Shown here piece by piece: positions 33,370 through 41,542 of a stretch of DNA of 57,861 bases; position 1 is the stretch's first letter; each line of letters opens with the position of its first letter. Under the pieces are notes generated by a model. The model was given only the letters and a program-made list of their open reading frames with translations. It did not search any database and was not told where the DNA came from. The stretch is from Prochlorococcus sp. AG-409-I11 (GTDB lineage Bacteria; Cyanobacteriota; Cyanobacteriia; PCC-6307; Cyanobiaceae). The DNA is taken from the NCBI GenBank assembly GCA_003215725.1, contig QCJX01000002.1, positions 96,249 to 154,109 on the forward strand. The letters run 5' to 3'. The position numbers and the translations under genes were made by a program.

Positions 33370-33621
33370 CTAAAAGCTAGTTATCGAATCTGCTTCATTA
33401 CTGCAGCTTTCCCCTTCTGGAAGTTGTAACCAGCCGCTAGTCCACTCGGTTTGAACCTTTAATTCAGACCAAGGAACACGGAGTCGAATCTTTTTATCAA
33501 GGACAGGGAAAAGCTCTACCCATCTATCTTTTCCCTTCCCTCCATATTGTTTAACTTCGAAGTGTCTATAACCCTCACGCTTTTTTGCGGATGTCCAAGC
33601 TTGATTAGGAGGCCATTTCAT
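33370..33621 (-). CDS. TIGR02450-type small Trp-rich protein
   Basis: 83 aa: MKWPPNQAWTSAKKREGYRH, FEVKQYGGKGKDRWVELFPV, then LDKKIRLRVPWSELKVQTEW and TSGWLQLPEGE. The pattern WTSxxxxxGxRHFEVxxYGGKGKxRWVELxxVLDKxxRLRVPWSELxxxxxWxxGWLQLP is a conserved family seen in marine cyanobacteria and proteobacteria. Soluble; function unknown. Confidence 0.8.
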   Translation of the reverse strand: MKWPPNQAWTSAKKREGYRHFEVKQYGGKGKDRWVELFPVLDKKIRLRVPWSELKVQTEWTSGWLQLPEGESCSNEADSITSF

Positions 33622-33862
33622 TTATTTCAAAAAAGGTAAGAATTTTCCAAAAAATTCGGAAATGAACCCACGATCAAAAGTATCAGTCCACTTCGAACGG
33701 GAACGATTCCTGCATCAGAGAGTAGCTCTTTCCATCCGTAGGTAGGCTTGCTACCTGATACTGCATTCTTGTTCTTTGAGGGTAATTCCAATTGGTCGAT
33801 TTGTAAGTGTGAATAAACCTTTGCCTAAGGTTTTGAGGTGCTCTGTTTTTATGTTGCTTTAT

Positions 33863-33964
33863 TCATGCAGGGTAACTAGTTGGCGAAAAATGGTCGCTAC
33901 TTTCGGCGAGAATTGCTGTCATCGTTTGTTTCTCTAGATCTATTGCTTTGAACCATTCAGTCAT
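33863..33964 (-). CDS. Possible 33-aa protein
   Basis: MTEWFKAIDLEKQTMTAILA then ESSDHFSPTSYPA. Coding-like composition, ATG start, but short and alone. Confidence 0.35.
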   Translation of the reverse strand: MTEWFKAIDLEKQTMTAILAESSDHFSPTSYPA

Positions 33965-34363
33965 GCTCCGTTTGCTTAGTTACTTCCCGGCTATTGCTAA
34001 AAACTGACAGTGACGACACCCGCTTCCCAGCTTGTGGTAATAGTCAAGACATTTTATTTTTTACTTTTAGCTTTAGTCGTTCTTCTGTTTTCTTTGTAGT
34101 TAGCTATGTCGACTTAAGACAATGAATTTTTTTAATCATGGTGAAGAGTGCTTTTCCTGTCTGACCCGATTTGGAATTTTGCTGTTAATCCCTTAGGAGT
34201 TTTGATTTGCTTGTTCGTTTGAGTTGAATTTGCTGCATGAAAATCAGTTGAAAGGGTTAGTCAATTAAATGGTTAATAAGAGGTGACCTCTATTGAAGAA
34301 GACTCCTCCTTCTTGCCATGATTAGAAGTAGTAGATATACATGAAGGGTCTATCTACTTAATA
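33965..34363. other. Intergenic region
   Basis: About 400 AT-rich bases without a supportable gene; probable upstream region of 34364..34732. Confidence 0.4.
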
Positions 34364-34732
34364 ATGGCTAATCTGATTACAGTATTTTTCTTTGTATTTG
34401 TTGTTGGTCTAATTGCTTGGACATGCACAACTTACATAGTTAAACAAGATTCTAAGGAGTTTATTAAAGAAGAGTTGAGGAATTTGTTTGATATTTCCAA
34501 GATGCTTTTTGTGTCTTTAAAAAGCCTGATAGGAGGTTTAATAAAGTATTGGCGCTCTCCTGAATCCATCGAGGAAACTTCTTCGGAACTAAAAGGATTA
34601 GAAGTAGTTGATGCCGTTGAAACAATGGGAGTAATTCCATCGGTTGAAGCGGTCGAAGAAGATACAGCACTTTCTCAGTTCAGTTCAGAATTAGTGGAAG
34701 TAATTACTGAAGAAGAAGAGAAGGTTGCTTAG
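34364..34732 (+). CDS. Membrane-anchored acidic protein
   Basis: 122 aa. One N-terminal helix (MANLITVFFFVFVVGLIAWT), a short amphipathic stretch (ELRNLFDISKMLFVSLKSLI), then a strongly acidic C-terminal half (AVETMGVIPSVEAVEEDTAL, VEVITEEEEKVA). An N-anchored, disordered acidic tail. Function unknown. Confidence 0.65.
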   Translation: MANLITVFFFVFVVGLIAWTCTTYIVKQDSKEFIKEELRNLFDISKMLFVSLKSLIGGLIKYWRSPESIEETSSELKGLEVVDAVETMGVIPSVEAVEEDTALSQFSSELVEVITEEEEKVA

Positions 34733-34787
34733 CTAAAAGATAGTGTTCCTTCACCATAAACTTTTACCAGTGGAGAACAGTGTTTTG

Positions 34788-34922
34788 TTAGTTCATTAAC
34801 CCTGAGAAGAAGAAGAGCCAACCAAAGAGCAATACATTCAGCACAACAGTTAGTGAGATCACAATGATCTTGAAGATATTCCCCACTTCTTCTGTCTCGG
34901 GATTGAGCTTCACTCTTTGCAT
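34788..34922 (-). CDS. Small single-helix membrane protein
   Basis: 44 aa: MQRVKLNPETEEVGNIFKII, VISLTVVLNVLLFGWLFFFS, GLMN. The ATG frame here is preferred to an overlapping longer, Cys/His-rich frame that looks like a shadow. Not recognised. Confidence 0.55.
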   Translation of the reverse strand: MQRVKLNPETEEVGNIFKIIVISLTVVLNVLLFGWLFFFSGLMN

Positions 34923-35195
34923 GATGTAGGAAAAAACTCAAAACTGATTCCAGCTAAACGATGTCACCTAAGAATCCAACCAAACTAACTCTGCCATGTT
35001 AGATGAAAAGGATTTCTTTTTAGACTAGGTTTTAAGCGCAGGAATCCAACCTTAACTTCTATTCAAATGCAAAAGAAGTAGTTGTATTGATTCTTGCCAA
35101 GTTTGGTGCAGTTAAGACATGTCTCGATATCTCTTAACTGACTTATTCAAAAACTCAACGAAACAAATAGTTGACAACCACCCCTCATTCTTGCT

Positions 35196-35209
35196 AGTAC
35201 AGGTGTACT
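35196..35209 (+). promoter_or_regulatory. LexA (SOS) box with promoter, cassette 2
   Basis: AGTACAGGTGTACT fits AGTACWNWTGTACT with one mismatch (G at the second W). TTGACA lies 18 bp before TAGTAC, which the box overlaps. ATG 35221 follows 11 bp later. Confidence 0.7.
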
Positions 35210-35220
35210 GTTGTATAGAC

Positions 35221-35421
35221 ATGGTTTCAGCGTCTTCACCTTACGCCGTTTTTAGAGCATCTGATTGGAGCTCGGCAGTAGCAGAGCCTATTGGGGTAGG
35301 GCAATGCCTTCGTATCAAGCCCAAAAAGTATCACCAAAAAAAACGTATCCAGAAGAAGAGGGATGAGACCGCCTTGAAGAAGGCTGTCTCAAAAAAGCAC
35401 GTTCAGCTTGCATTTATATGA
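35221..35421 (+). CDS. Cassette 2: LexA-box-controlled basic protein
   Basis: 66 aa: MVSASSPYAVFRASDWSSAV, AEPIGVGQCLRIKPKKYHQK, then KRIQKKRDETALKKAVSKKH. Same length as 42334..42534 and alignable throughout (SSPYAVFxASxWSSxVAxPI, QCLRIxPKK, LKK, QLAF). Conserved start, basic tail. Position just after a LexA box suggests an SOS-induced role such as a checkpoint or DNA-binding protein; this is inference. The stop overlaps the next ATG (ATGA). Confidence 0.7.
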   Translation: MVSASSPYAVFRASDWSSAVAEPIGVGQCLRIKPKKYHQKKRIQKKRDETALKKAVSKKHVQLAFI

Positions 35422-35585
35422 CTAGTCAGTGTTTCGATCATCCATTCGGCAAGCGGTATTTGCAGCCATTCACTTGCAGTATTCAACAATGCTTAATTCC
35501 TCATGTTGAATACCTCATTCGAAGATGCAGGTCATGGATGCTTCGAATAGGGAAAGAGTTCTCTTGGTGCCCGGAGGCTGCATAG
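35418..35585 (+). CDS. Cassette 2: small Cys-containing protein
   Basis: 55 aa: MTSQCFDHPFGKRYLQPFTC, SIQQCLIPHVEYLIRRCRSW, then MLRIGKEFSWCPEAA. The homologue at 42531..42698 has the same length and keeps CxxxxLIPHxExLxxRCxxW, RIxK and the PExA end. The ATG overlaps the previous stop and the TAG is 2 bp before the DUF1651 ATG, so the three genes are coupled. Several Cys/His could bind metal. Function unknown. Confidence 0.6.
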   Translation: MTSQCFDHPFGKRYLQPFTCSIQQCLIPHVEYLIRRCRSWMLRIGKEFSWCPEAA

Positions 35586-35587
35586 TT

Positions 35588-35833
35588 ATGTATCCAGAAG
35601 GCTGGCTATTGGATCCATGCGGACGTTGGTTGCTCCATTTCTTTGCAGATCCAAAGTCTTTGCAAAGGTGGCCAATGTTTTATATGGATAAGTGGAGTGC
35701 AACTGAGGCTGGCTCTCCTAAATCACTAATAAACCGTACCAAAGTTGAGTTAGAACCTGCACTAGAGACATGGAATGAGCTCATTCAAAACGGTTGGAAA
35801 CAAGTTAATGACCAATTTGGTGAGGCAGCATGA
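35588..35833 (+). CDS. Cassette 2: DUF1651 protein
   Basis: 81 aa from ATG 35588: MYPEGWLLDPCGRWLLHFFA, DPKSLQRWPMFYMDKWSATE, then ELIQNGWKQVNDQFGEAA. GWLLDP, W..FYMDKWS and ELxxNGW are DUF1651 features. The same start is used in the 42701 copy (MYPEGWLLDPSGR). An upstream in-frame ATG (35525) only overlaps the Cys-containing gene. Cytosolic, function unknown; the family is largely confined to marine picocyanobacteria. Confidence 0.78.
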   Translation: MYPEGWLLDPCGRWLLHFFADPKSLQRWPMFYMDKWSATEAGSPKSLINRTKVELEPALETWNELIQNGWKQVNDQFGEAA

Positions 35834-35990
35834 CTGAATGAAGAGAGTTCACTTTGTCTTGCTCCAGTGATTTATGCAGCTCGTCGCAGTCTTTAGAGTT
35901 CAATGCTTACCAATCCTTGTAGAGCTACTTTTTAGATTTTGAAATGGACAACTTAATTGGTTTTAAGGTCAATATGACGAAACGGCTTAC
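35830..35990 (+). pseudogene. Cassette 2: decayed 54-aa gene
   Basis: Starts at the same place relative to DUF1651 as the intact gene at 42943, but TGA follows after two codons. Recognisable remnants are FNAYQSL, then SYFLDFEMDNLIGF (compare FNAYQSIKSYFLDLEMDDLIGI at 31778), with a further stop between them. Inactivated. Confidence 0.65.
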
Positions 35991-36031
35991 CATCCTATAA
36001 CTATTTAATTTAACCAACAATTATTCGTTAA

Positions 36032-36085
36032 TTGACCAAAGTCAACTGCGTTTGCTAGGTGTAGAGAGTAAGAATTAACGAACTA
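36032..36085 (+). promoter_or_regulatory. Conserved promoter/leader of the histone-like gene, cassette 2
   Basis: TTGACC, 18 bp, TAGGTG preceded by TTGC, then GTAGAGAGTAAGAATTAACG directly before ACTA-ATG. Nearly identical to the promoters at 31719 and 43145. Confidence 0.6.
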
Positions 36086-36595
36086 ATGGCTTCATTAACT
36101 ATCAAAGTGAGCGCTAAGGCCGACTCCATGATCGCTCAACTACAGAAGGAAATCTTTAATCGTCGTCGTAAGAAGGTAACTGCTCAAGGTGTAGTAGAGA
36201 CTCTTGTTGAAAGTGGCGCAAAGTCTCAGTCTGACAAACGTTATGCAGCATCTTGGAAAAACCTAATTAAGGATATAGAGAAAGCTGCAAAACAATCAGA
36301 GCTTCATGGCAACAAGCCAGCAAGCGTCAGTGCAGAAGAATGGGCGCTGGTTATTTCACATCGCAACCGTAAAGCTTCTTCAGCCAAAACAGTAGCTCCC
36401 AAAAAAGCAACTAAGTCAACCAAAGTCACTACTAAGAAGGCAGCGGCTAAGAAGCCTGCAGCTAAGAAGGCAGTTTCTAAAAAGGTGGTTGCCAAGAAAG
36501 CTTTATCTAAGCTGGCTCCAGCCAAGTCCTCAGGGAGGCCTGCTAGGCGAGCGAAAAAAACTTCTAAGTCTTCAGTGACAGAAGCCGCTAAGTAG
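36086..36595 (+). CDS. Cassette 2: histone-H1-like Lys/Ala-rich protein
   Basis: 169 aa. N-terminal domain MASLTIKVSAKADSMIAQLQ to VSAEEWALVISHRNR, nearly identical to the copy at 31180, then a Lys/Ala tail (KKATKSTKVTTKKAAAKKPA, KKAVSKKVVAKKALSKLAPA) ending GRPARRAKKTSKSSVTEAAK. Probably compacts or coats DNA. The tails vary much more than the domain between copies, consistent with a flexible charge-driven function. 8-bp tail overlap with the opposite frame. Confidence 0.85.
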   Translation: MASLTIKVSAKADSMIAQLQKEIFNRRRKKVTAQGVVETLVESGAKSQSDKRYAASWKNLIKDIEKAAKQSELHGNKPASVSAEEWALVISHRNRKASSAKTVAPKKATKSTKVTTKKAAAKKPAAKKAVSKKVVAKKALSKLAPAKSSGRPARRAKKTSKSSVTEAAK

Positions 36596-36755
36596 CCTTC
36601 TTGTAGTACCTAATGATCTTTTGAGTATGCTCGCTGGTTAAACAGCTAACCCTTGAGGTGGCTGGCATATCAAGCAAAGCATAGATGGTAATTACGTCGT
36701 CTGTGCTTTTTAGTATCTGCTCAGAAAGCTCTAAGACTCGTAGTGCTCTAGCCAG
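36588..36755 (-). pseudogene. Cassette 2: convergent frame with lost start codon
   Basis: Open for 55 codons, the same length as 31020..31187: LRVLELSEQILKSTDDVITI, YALLDMPATSRVSCLTSEHT, then QKIIRYYKKAT. The expected ATG is CTG and no other start is near. Identical 8-bp overlap with the histone-like gene. Either translated from CTG or not at all. Confidence 0.5.
36676..36709 (+). terminator. Cassette 2 terminator inside the convergent frame
   Basis: AAAGCATAGA / TCTGTGCTTT, nine of ten pairs counting one mismatch or wobble, followed by TT. Same place as in cassettes 1 and 3. Confidence 0.55.
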
Positions 36756-36797
36756 CCTGTAATTTTATGAGTGTCCCTATCTCGAGATAATAGTAAA

Positions 36798-37130
36798 ATG
36801 AACTGCTTCCTACTTATGCCTCTACTGCTAGCTCTATTCTCATCTGTTCAAGTAGGAGTGATCCTAAGGTTCAAATAATTTGGCTAAATGCTCAAGATTG
36901 CGTTTGGTGAGTTAATGCTCCATCTTGAAACTTCAACTTATTGGAAGTAATTACACATGCAGGAACTTAGACTTCTAGAGGTAATGCATGCTGAATTTGA
37001 TATGTCAGATAAGGAATATGGGTATTGCCGTGATTTACTCTTCACTAATAAGAATGATTTGCTCTTGATTGTACCCAGATGTCTCAGTGATTGAGAGGTA
37101 AATAAATAGGATTGTGAGTGGGCAGAGAAG
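36798..37130 (+). pseudogene. Degraded relative of 20623..20976
   Basis: ATG 36798 opens MNCFLLMPLLLALFSSVQVG (signal-like), then stops. Farther on, the DNA aligns with 20623 onward (TTGGAAGTAATTACA, then ACTTCTAGAGGTAATGCATG in place of ACTGCTAGAGGAAATACATG) but is full of stop codons. A dead copy; with the other it suggests an original secreted Cys-rich protein. Confidence 0.5.
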
Positions 37131-37274
37131 GGTACGAGCTATAGGCCAAAAGAATCGCATTATTTGGAGTTCTCGTAATGATGTGCACTGAGTTCTCTTA
37201 TGGTCAATGGTCGGTTGGGTTGATTAATGGTTTCACTACAAAATTATGGAGCTTTTGGCGTTTTATTTCTTTTT

Positions 37275-37445
37275 TCACTTAAGCATTTCAGTCATCTTTT
37301 CAGTGTAAACAAAGTACCCTATCGCTCCTGCAAACAAAGTAAAGGCAATTAAGTTAGGAACTATTCCTCCAACGATTTGATCTTCTCCAAGCATTAAAAA
37401 AGTAATCACAACAAAAACCCTTGCCAAGTTGTCAGTGAAACTCAT
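37275..37445 (-). CDS. Small membrane protein, paralogue of 23498..23692
   Basis: 56 aa: MSFTDNLARVFVVITFLMLG, EDQIVGGIVPNLIAFTLFAG, then AIGYFVYTEKMTEMLK. Shares VFVVITFL, QIxGGIVPNLIAF and GAIGYF with 23498. Its ATG starts directly after the stop of 37446..37631 on the same strand, so they form a pair. Confidence 0.65.
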   Translation of the reverse strand: MSFTDNLARVFVVITFLMLGEDQIVGGIVPNLIAFTLFAGAIGYFVYTEKMTEMLK

Positions 37446-37631
37446 CTATCCAACTCCTGAAATATCAAAAGGAAGCTTGTCTCTGGCTGCTACTAAGAGT
37501 TCCTGAACAGCAGGGACACGTAGTAGGGCTAAAGGGAGAATAATGTTTAATGCGATCCAAATACCACCAATAATTGGAGCCCATTTCCCAAACCTTTTGA
37601 GAAATCCCTTTTGTTCCTTTCCTTCTTTCAT
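37446..37631 (-). CDS. Small membrane protein
   Basis: 61 aa from ATG 37631 (MKEGKEQKGFLKRFGKWAPI), preferred over a TTG 15 bp earlier because GAGAAAGAAG just before the ATG resembles a ribosome site. One hydrophobic helix (IIGGIWIALNIILPLALL) and a short tail. Abuts 37275..37445. Function unknown. Confidence 0.6.
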   Translation of the reverse strand: MKEGKEQKGFLKRFGKWAPIIGGIWIALNIILPLALLRVPAVQELLVAARDKLPFDISGVG

Positions 37632-37841
37632 TGACTTCTTTCTCAATACTTAGAGCATTGACTCTTTCTAGCCAAGTCTGCAACTTCTAGCATTAAAGCA
37701 GGTTGCCATAAGATCAAAGGGATATTTCTTGTCATTAGCTATTCAATGTAGGGATCGCAAACCTGAACCGAAGAACAAATCGACCACCTATCTAGGAAAA
37801 TAGATTATCTAGTTTATACTGGTTTAACTTGTTAGCGGTAC

Positions 37842-38444
37842 ATGAAATTTATTTCCAAGCTTCTATTTGCAACGACTTTTGCTGCAAGTGCTTTTGTTTG
37901 TCCTAATGCATTCGCTGACACTGATAACAAATCTGGTACCTATATATCTGCAGGCATAGGTACAGGCTTTGGTACCCAAGTAAATGGAACAATTAAAGGT
38001 GTAGGTTTTTCGTCCGATGCGACTACAACTTTTTCAGGTGTAATTGGGTTAGGTTATGACTTCGGTAATAACTGGAGAGTTCAAGGTTCTTACGGTCGAT
38101 TAACTGCAGATGTTGACACTGTCACAGTTAGGGGAAGAGTTTATGACGTGGATGAATCTGGCTCTGGATCGCTTCTTGGCCTAGGAGTTGCCTATGACTT
38201 TGATATCAATTCAAACTGGACTCCTTACGTAGGCGTAAGTGTTTCTCAGGCTTGGGCAGATGATGCTGGTGATTCGTCTTCAGGCTATGGCTTCACATTA
38301 GGTGCTTCTAGAGACATATCGGAGTCAGTGGAGTTCTTTGCGGCTCTTTCCTTAGGACTTACTCCGGAGCAGCATATTGATGGCGTTGACTATAACGCTA
38401 CATCTGAATTGGGAATTGGTACAGGAATTAGGGTGCGCCTTTAA
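37842..38444 (+). CDS. Outer-membrane beta-barrel protein (OmpA-like, 8-strand)
   Basis: 200 aa. Signal peptide MKFISKLLFATTFAASAFVC...NAFAD. Mature strands include GTYISAGIGTGFGTQVNGTI, FSGVIGLGYDFGNNWRVQGS, NSNWTPYVGVSVSQAWADDA and the end ELGIGTGIRVRL. Same length and architecture as 29851..30450, with low identity. Surface-exposed loops may vary under phage or grazer pressure, as in other such proteins (inference). Confidence 0.85.
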   Translation: MKFISKLLFATTFAASAFVCPNAFADTDNKSGTYISAGIGTGFGTQVNGTIKGVGFSSDATTTFSGVIGLGYDFGNNWRVQGSYGRLTADVDTVTVRGRVYDVDESGSGSLLGLGVAYDFDINSNWTPYVGVSVSQAWADDAGDSSSGYGFTLGASRDISESVEFFAALSLGLTPEQHIDGVDYNATSELGIGTGIRVRL

Positions 38445-38534
38445 TTTGCTTTCTTTTAAAGTTTCTTAGGGTGGACAGCCCACCTTTTTTTGAAAAAATT
38501 AGACTGATTAGTTGCAGTTTAAAGTGTCGGAAGA

Positions 38535-38660
38535 TTAATCCTTTCTACCTTTCAGGATTAGTAAGAGAGGTAACCCAACCGTAAAAATAATCCCAATAAA
38601 GATTATTGCCAGGCCAAGCGGAGACGTTGGATTCACTCCATTTGAAATGTCTAAAGTCAT
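38535..38660 (-). CDS. Small single-helix membrane protein
   Basis: 41 aa: MTLDISNGVNPTSPLGLAII, FIGIIFTVGLPLLLILKGRK, D. ATG 3 bp after the stop of 38663..38899 on the same strand, so the two are one unit. A 52-aa protein with a similar (M)DLDLLSISFG start is at 49094. Confidence 0.55.
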   Translation of the reverse strand: MTLDISNGVNPTSPLGLAIIFIGIIFTVGLPLLLILKGRKD

Positions 38661-38662
38661 AT

Positions 38663-38899
38663 TTAAATCCATTTATCTGGACCTAAGTCTTTTTGTTTTT
38701 CATACTTATTAGGAGTTCCTTTTATTTCCTTGGTATAAGAGTATGCATTTAGTAGCCGCTTTGAGCTAAATGCTATTTCTTCTCTCATGCACTCAGTTGG
38801 GTAAGAGATTACATTCTTGGCGGTAAAGCCTGCCCCGATTGCAATTACTCCAATTACAAGGATCCATTTAGACCTTTCACTACATAGAAGGTTTTTCAT
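38663..38899 (-). CDS. Membrane-anchored or secreted hypothetical protein
   Basis: 78 aa: MKNLLCSERSKWILVIGVIA, IGAGFTAKNVISYPTECMRE, then EIAFSSKRLLNAYSYTKEIK. One N-terminal helix, then a polar domain with one Cys; 'YPTECMRE' resembles an extracellular small-domain motif. Similar in plan to 46025..46264. Function unknown. Confidence 0.6.
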   Translation of the reverse strand: MKNLLCSERSKWILVIGVIAIGAGFTAKNVISYPTECMREEIAFSSKRLLNAYSYTKEIKGTPNKYEKQKDLGPDKWI

Positions 38900-39092
38900 G
38901 TAATTAGAAGATAGAGAGATGAACGTGCTCTATACATAGATTTTAAAAGCACTCTCAACATTTAAAACTAATGAACAGTCTAGAAAACGTCCATTAATGA
39001 CGATGAGATTAATTTGATTGATTTGGTTGGTCGATAAGAGTAAATTATCGATCTTTTGTTTATGAAAGAAAGCCATTGCAAAGAATTAGGGA

Positions 39093-39365
39093 CTAGCCAT
39101 AAATTTTTGCCACAAGCGGCCCTGCTTGTTCGTCTGTAAATACTGGAGTTGTCTCCCATTCCATGAATTCACCCCAATCCGCTGCGTGCTCATATAGAGC
39201 TGTTGGGTCGTTAGTTTCTACTAATATCCATCCTTCTAATGAACCTGGTCCATGGTAACGGCCGATCATATTAGCTCTGGGATAAGGGGCTTGGGTTTCT
39301 AGGAATTTTTTTGCAGCTTGTTCGTGGTATCCAGTCTTAAATTTCCAGTGTTGAATGTAAAGCAT
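39093..39365 (-). CDS. DUF3303 family protein
   Basis: 90 aa from ATG 39365 (MLYIQHWKFKTGYHEQAAKK). An ATG/in-frame start 30 bp earlier adds residues not expected for the family. Middle MIGRYHGPGSLEGWILVETN and end WETTPVFTDEQAGPLVAKI fit DUF3303 better than the 11485 paralogue does. Small alpha/beta protein; function unknown. Confidence 0.85.
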   Translation of the reverse strand: MLYIQHWKFKTGYHEQAAKKFLETQAPYPRANMIGRYHGPGSLEGWILVETNDPTALYEHAADWGEFMEWETTPVFTDEQAGPLVAKIYG

Positions 39366-39539
39366 CGTAAATTCCTGTTTTGTAGATTCAACCACATTTA
39401 CCTTCTAATAGATTTAATCGACGAAACTTTGTTGTCAATTAAAGAAAAACATTTAAATCTCTTTGCTTTGAGAAGATTGGCCTGTGGGTTTGAATCATTG
39501 AGATTTGACTAGTTTTGTAAAGAACAGCAAGTTATAACT

Positions 39540-39641
39540 GTGGATATTTTTGTATGGCTTGGATTATTTGGATGTCTTTTGATCGAGCTTCGTTTTTTGT
39601 TAGCCCATAGAGTTATTCACTTCAATGCATTCAGTCAGTAG
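39540..39641 (+). CDS. Possible 33-aa membrane peptide
   Basis: GTG start: MDIFVWLGLFGCLLIELRFL then LAHRVIHFNAFSQ. Hydrophobic but without clear ribosome site. Weak. Confidence 0.3.
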   Translation: MDIFVWLGLFGCLLIELRFLLAHRVIHFNAFSQ

Positions 39642-39883
39642 GTTCGCTTTCTTCTCTTGCTTTAAATTTTTGCTTTACATGGTTTGGCGGAGGGCATAAA
39701 GCCCCCCTAAAGCCATAGGCTCAACCCCCAACCACCTAAAGCCTGTGGCTTATGAATAGCTATCTACTTGAAATTGTCTTTAATGAAAACCGTGGTAGTA
39801 CCCAAGTATTTCAACTCTAGTGTTTTAAATATTTCTTTTCTGAGCTTCGAAAGATCAACTTATCTTCGTTGGCCTGTGCTTAT

Positions 39884-40105
39884 TCAGCAATGATGAATAT
39901 TAGATTCTTCCTCATTGCGTGTTACAGAAGGATTTTGATAGCAGCACCTTTCAATGATTGGAAGTACCCCCTCCTCTAATTCTTGGATGAGTTCATCTTT
40001 AAATGCATCCATATTCTCAAGTGTTGGATGTTCGTATCCAGCTTCTTGTGTATCCCAGAAGAGAGCTAAGATGGTTCGATGAAAGAGGGGGTGTCGTAAC
40101 GACAT
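39884..40105 (-). CDS. Hypothetical protein
   Basis: 73 aa: MSLRHPLFHRTILALFWDTQ, EAGYEHPTLENMDAFKDELI, then QELEEGVLPIIERCCYQNPS. Soluble, acidic, paired Cys near the end and a His/Cys tail (NIHHC) that could bind metal. ATG start. Not recognised. Confidence 0.55.
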   Translation of the reverse strand: MSLRHPLFHRTILALFWDTQEAGYEHPTLENMDAFKDELIQELEEGVLPIIERCCYQNPSVTRNEEESNIHHC

Positions 40106-40364
40106 TGATTTACTCTTGAAACTTATTGAAAACTAATATTTTGTGTGATTAAGTATACGAATAGATTCTAGACAATAGAAATCTACATTCCTTGAAAAAT
40201 TTCGCATCTTTTGTTGTTCTATACGGAATACCAAAGTCAGGGACTTAGTTGTTTGAAGACCTTTCGCATTGGGGAAACCCTGTTTTCCTGAGAGGAACCT
40301 TTGTGGGGAATTAAATTAGAGCAAATCAAAGGATGGCTATGATTGCTTGGGTTAAATAGACTTA

Positions 40365-40805
40365 ATGGATTTTTGGAATTATTCAGCAACAAAACGTTTG
40401 CTTTTTGCTTGTTTTATGGCAATAACATTTTGCCTGACACCTTTAACGTCACTTGCACTCGCTGCCGATTTATCTCCTGCCGTTCTAGACTTAACTAAGC
40501 AGTTTTCAGAAAAGTTCTGTATATCTATTACGAATGGAGCTAGACCTAAAAAAGCTGGAGAGATTGCGGCTGCTCAACTTTCAAAAGGCCTACTTTTCTC
40601 ACCTGTGATGAATGAAATAATGTCAGCACCAAAAGAAGACTTAGCCGCATCTTTAGCCAATAATATTTTTAATGAATGTGGAAATGATCTTGGAGGCACA
40701 AAAGAAGACCTTGATCTTTTTCTGGTTCGGTTTGCTAATAAAATTCCAAACAAATCTACTAACAACTTTAGGCTTCCGCCAATTAGACAGAAACCTTCAA
40801 TATGA
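40365..40805 (+). CDS. Secreted hypothetical protein
   Basis: 146 aa. N-terminal signal segment (KRLLFACFMAITFCLTPLTS...LALAAD), then a helical mature domain beginning LSPAVLDLTKQFSEKFCISI with later NIFNECGNDLGGTKEDLDLF. Two Cys could pair. It looks like a conserved cyanobacterial lumenal/periplasmic protein; function unknown. Confidence 0.7.
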   Translation: MDFWNYSATKRLLFACFMAITFCLTPLTSLALAADLSPAVLDLTKQFSEKFCISITNGARPKKAGEIAAAQLSKGLLFSPVMNEIMSAPKEDLAASLANNIFNECGNDLGGTKEDLDLFLVRFANKIPNKSTNNFRLPPIRQKPSI

Positions 40806-41096
40806 AATGGTCACTAATTTCTCATCTCTCTTCTATGTCTTGCTTCTTGCAAATCTGTAAATCAAAAGATAAGACTTATCGCGAAATATTATTAATACTT
40901 AACTCTAAGAAAGGTTTGCTTATTCCTTTTGAATTCTTAACAAATTAAAAGGTAGACCAATAAAGTGAAAGACTTTGATAATATCAAGGTCATAACTTGT
41001 TAAATGGGGTTTTAACTAATTTGATGAACAAAAGGAAGCATTGAATAAAGGTGCAGTCAATGACGACTAAGTTGAAAATTTAGATGAGCTTTTTAA

Positions 41097-41192
41097 ATGA
41101 ACAAACTTTCAAGAGTGATAGCAGTTGGTATCGTTGTGGTCTTTGTGGTTTCAGCCTTTGCAGGCTTGTTCGGAGCACTCTTTTTTAATTAG
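41097..41192 (+). CDS. Tiny membrane protein
   Basis: 31 aa: MNKLSRVIAVGIVVVFVVSA then FAGLFGALFFN. One helix with a basic N-terminus. ATG start. Typical cyanobacterial micro-protein; not recognised. Confidence 0.5.
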   Translation: MNKLSRVIAVGIVVVFVVSAFAGLFGALFFN

Positions 41193-41194
41193 GG

Positions 41195-41338
41195 ATGAGT
41201 GGTTTCTTTCCCATCACAAGAAAGAGATGGTTATTAGTTATCGCATTGGTAGCGGTTGGTACCTCCTCTGCAACAAGGAAAACTATTTCTCATCTCTCTA
41301 GATGTGGGACTGATGCATCTGCTGAATTAAGAGCCTAA
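41195..41338 (+). CDS. Small hypothetical protein
   Basis: 47 aa: MSGFFPITRKRWLLVIALVA, VGTSSATRKTISHLSRCGTD, ASAELRA. Signal-like N-terminus with ISHLSRCGTDASAELRA downstream. 2 bp after the preceding tiny gene, so co-transcribed. Confidence 0.5.
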   Translation: MSGFFPITRKRWLLVIALVAVGTSSATRKTISHLSRCGTDASAELRA

Positions 41339-41542
41339 TAATACTAATGACTCCTTCTCTACCCGCTATAGTCTTATTTGCTATTTTCTTTAGAAATCAG
41401 ATCTGTTTTGTGGGTTTTGCAAACTCTTAAAGAAGAGAGGAAATCTATAAGTGAGATGCAGTACGAATAGAAACTTTTATGTTAGTAGAGCCTTAAAAGA
41501 TGATTTGTGATTACTCAAATTTCTATGAATGCAGAAAACTTC

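Noticed and set aside
34729-34941. 70-aa minus frame with many Cys/His
   Set aside because: The frame 34788..34922 with a clean membrane helix explains the region better.
39460-39512. tRNA-like GGTTTGAATC segment as a possible 3' copy of tRNA-Pro (attachment site)
   Set aside because: Only a few bases match and no acceptor stem or longer identity to 12936..13009 is visible.
40250-40330. GGGGAAACCC and AGAGGAACC hairpins resembling Yfr2-type RNAs
   Set aside because: The GGAAAC elements are suggestive, but I cannot fit the family pattern or ends with confidence.
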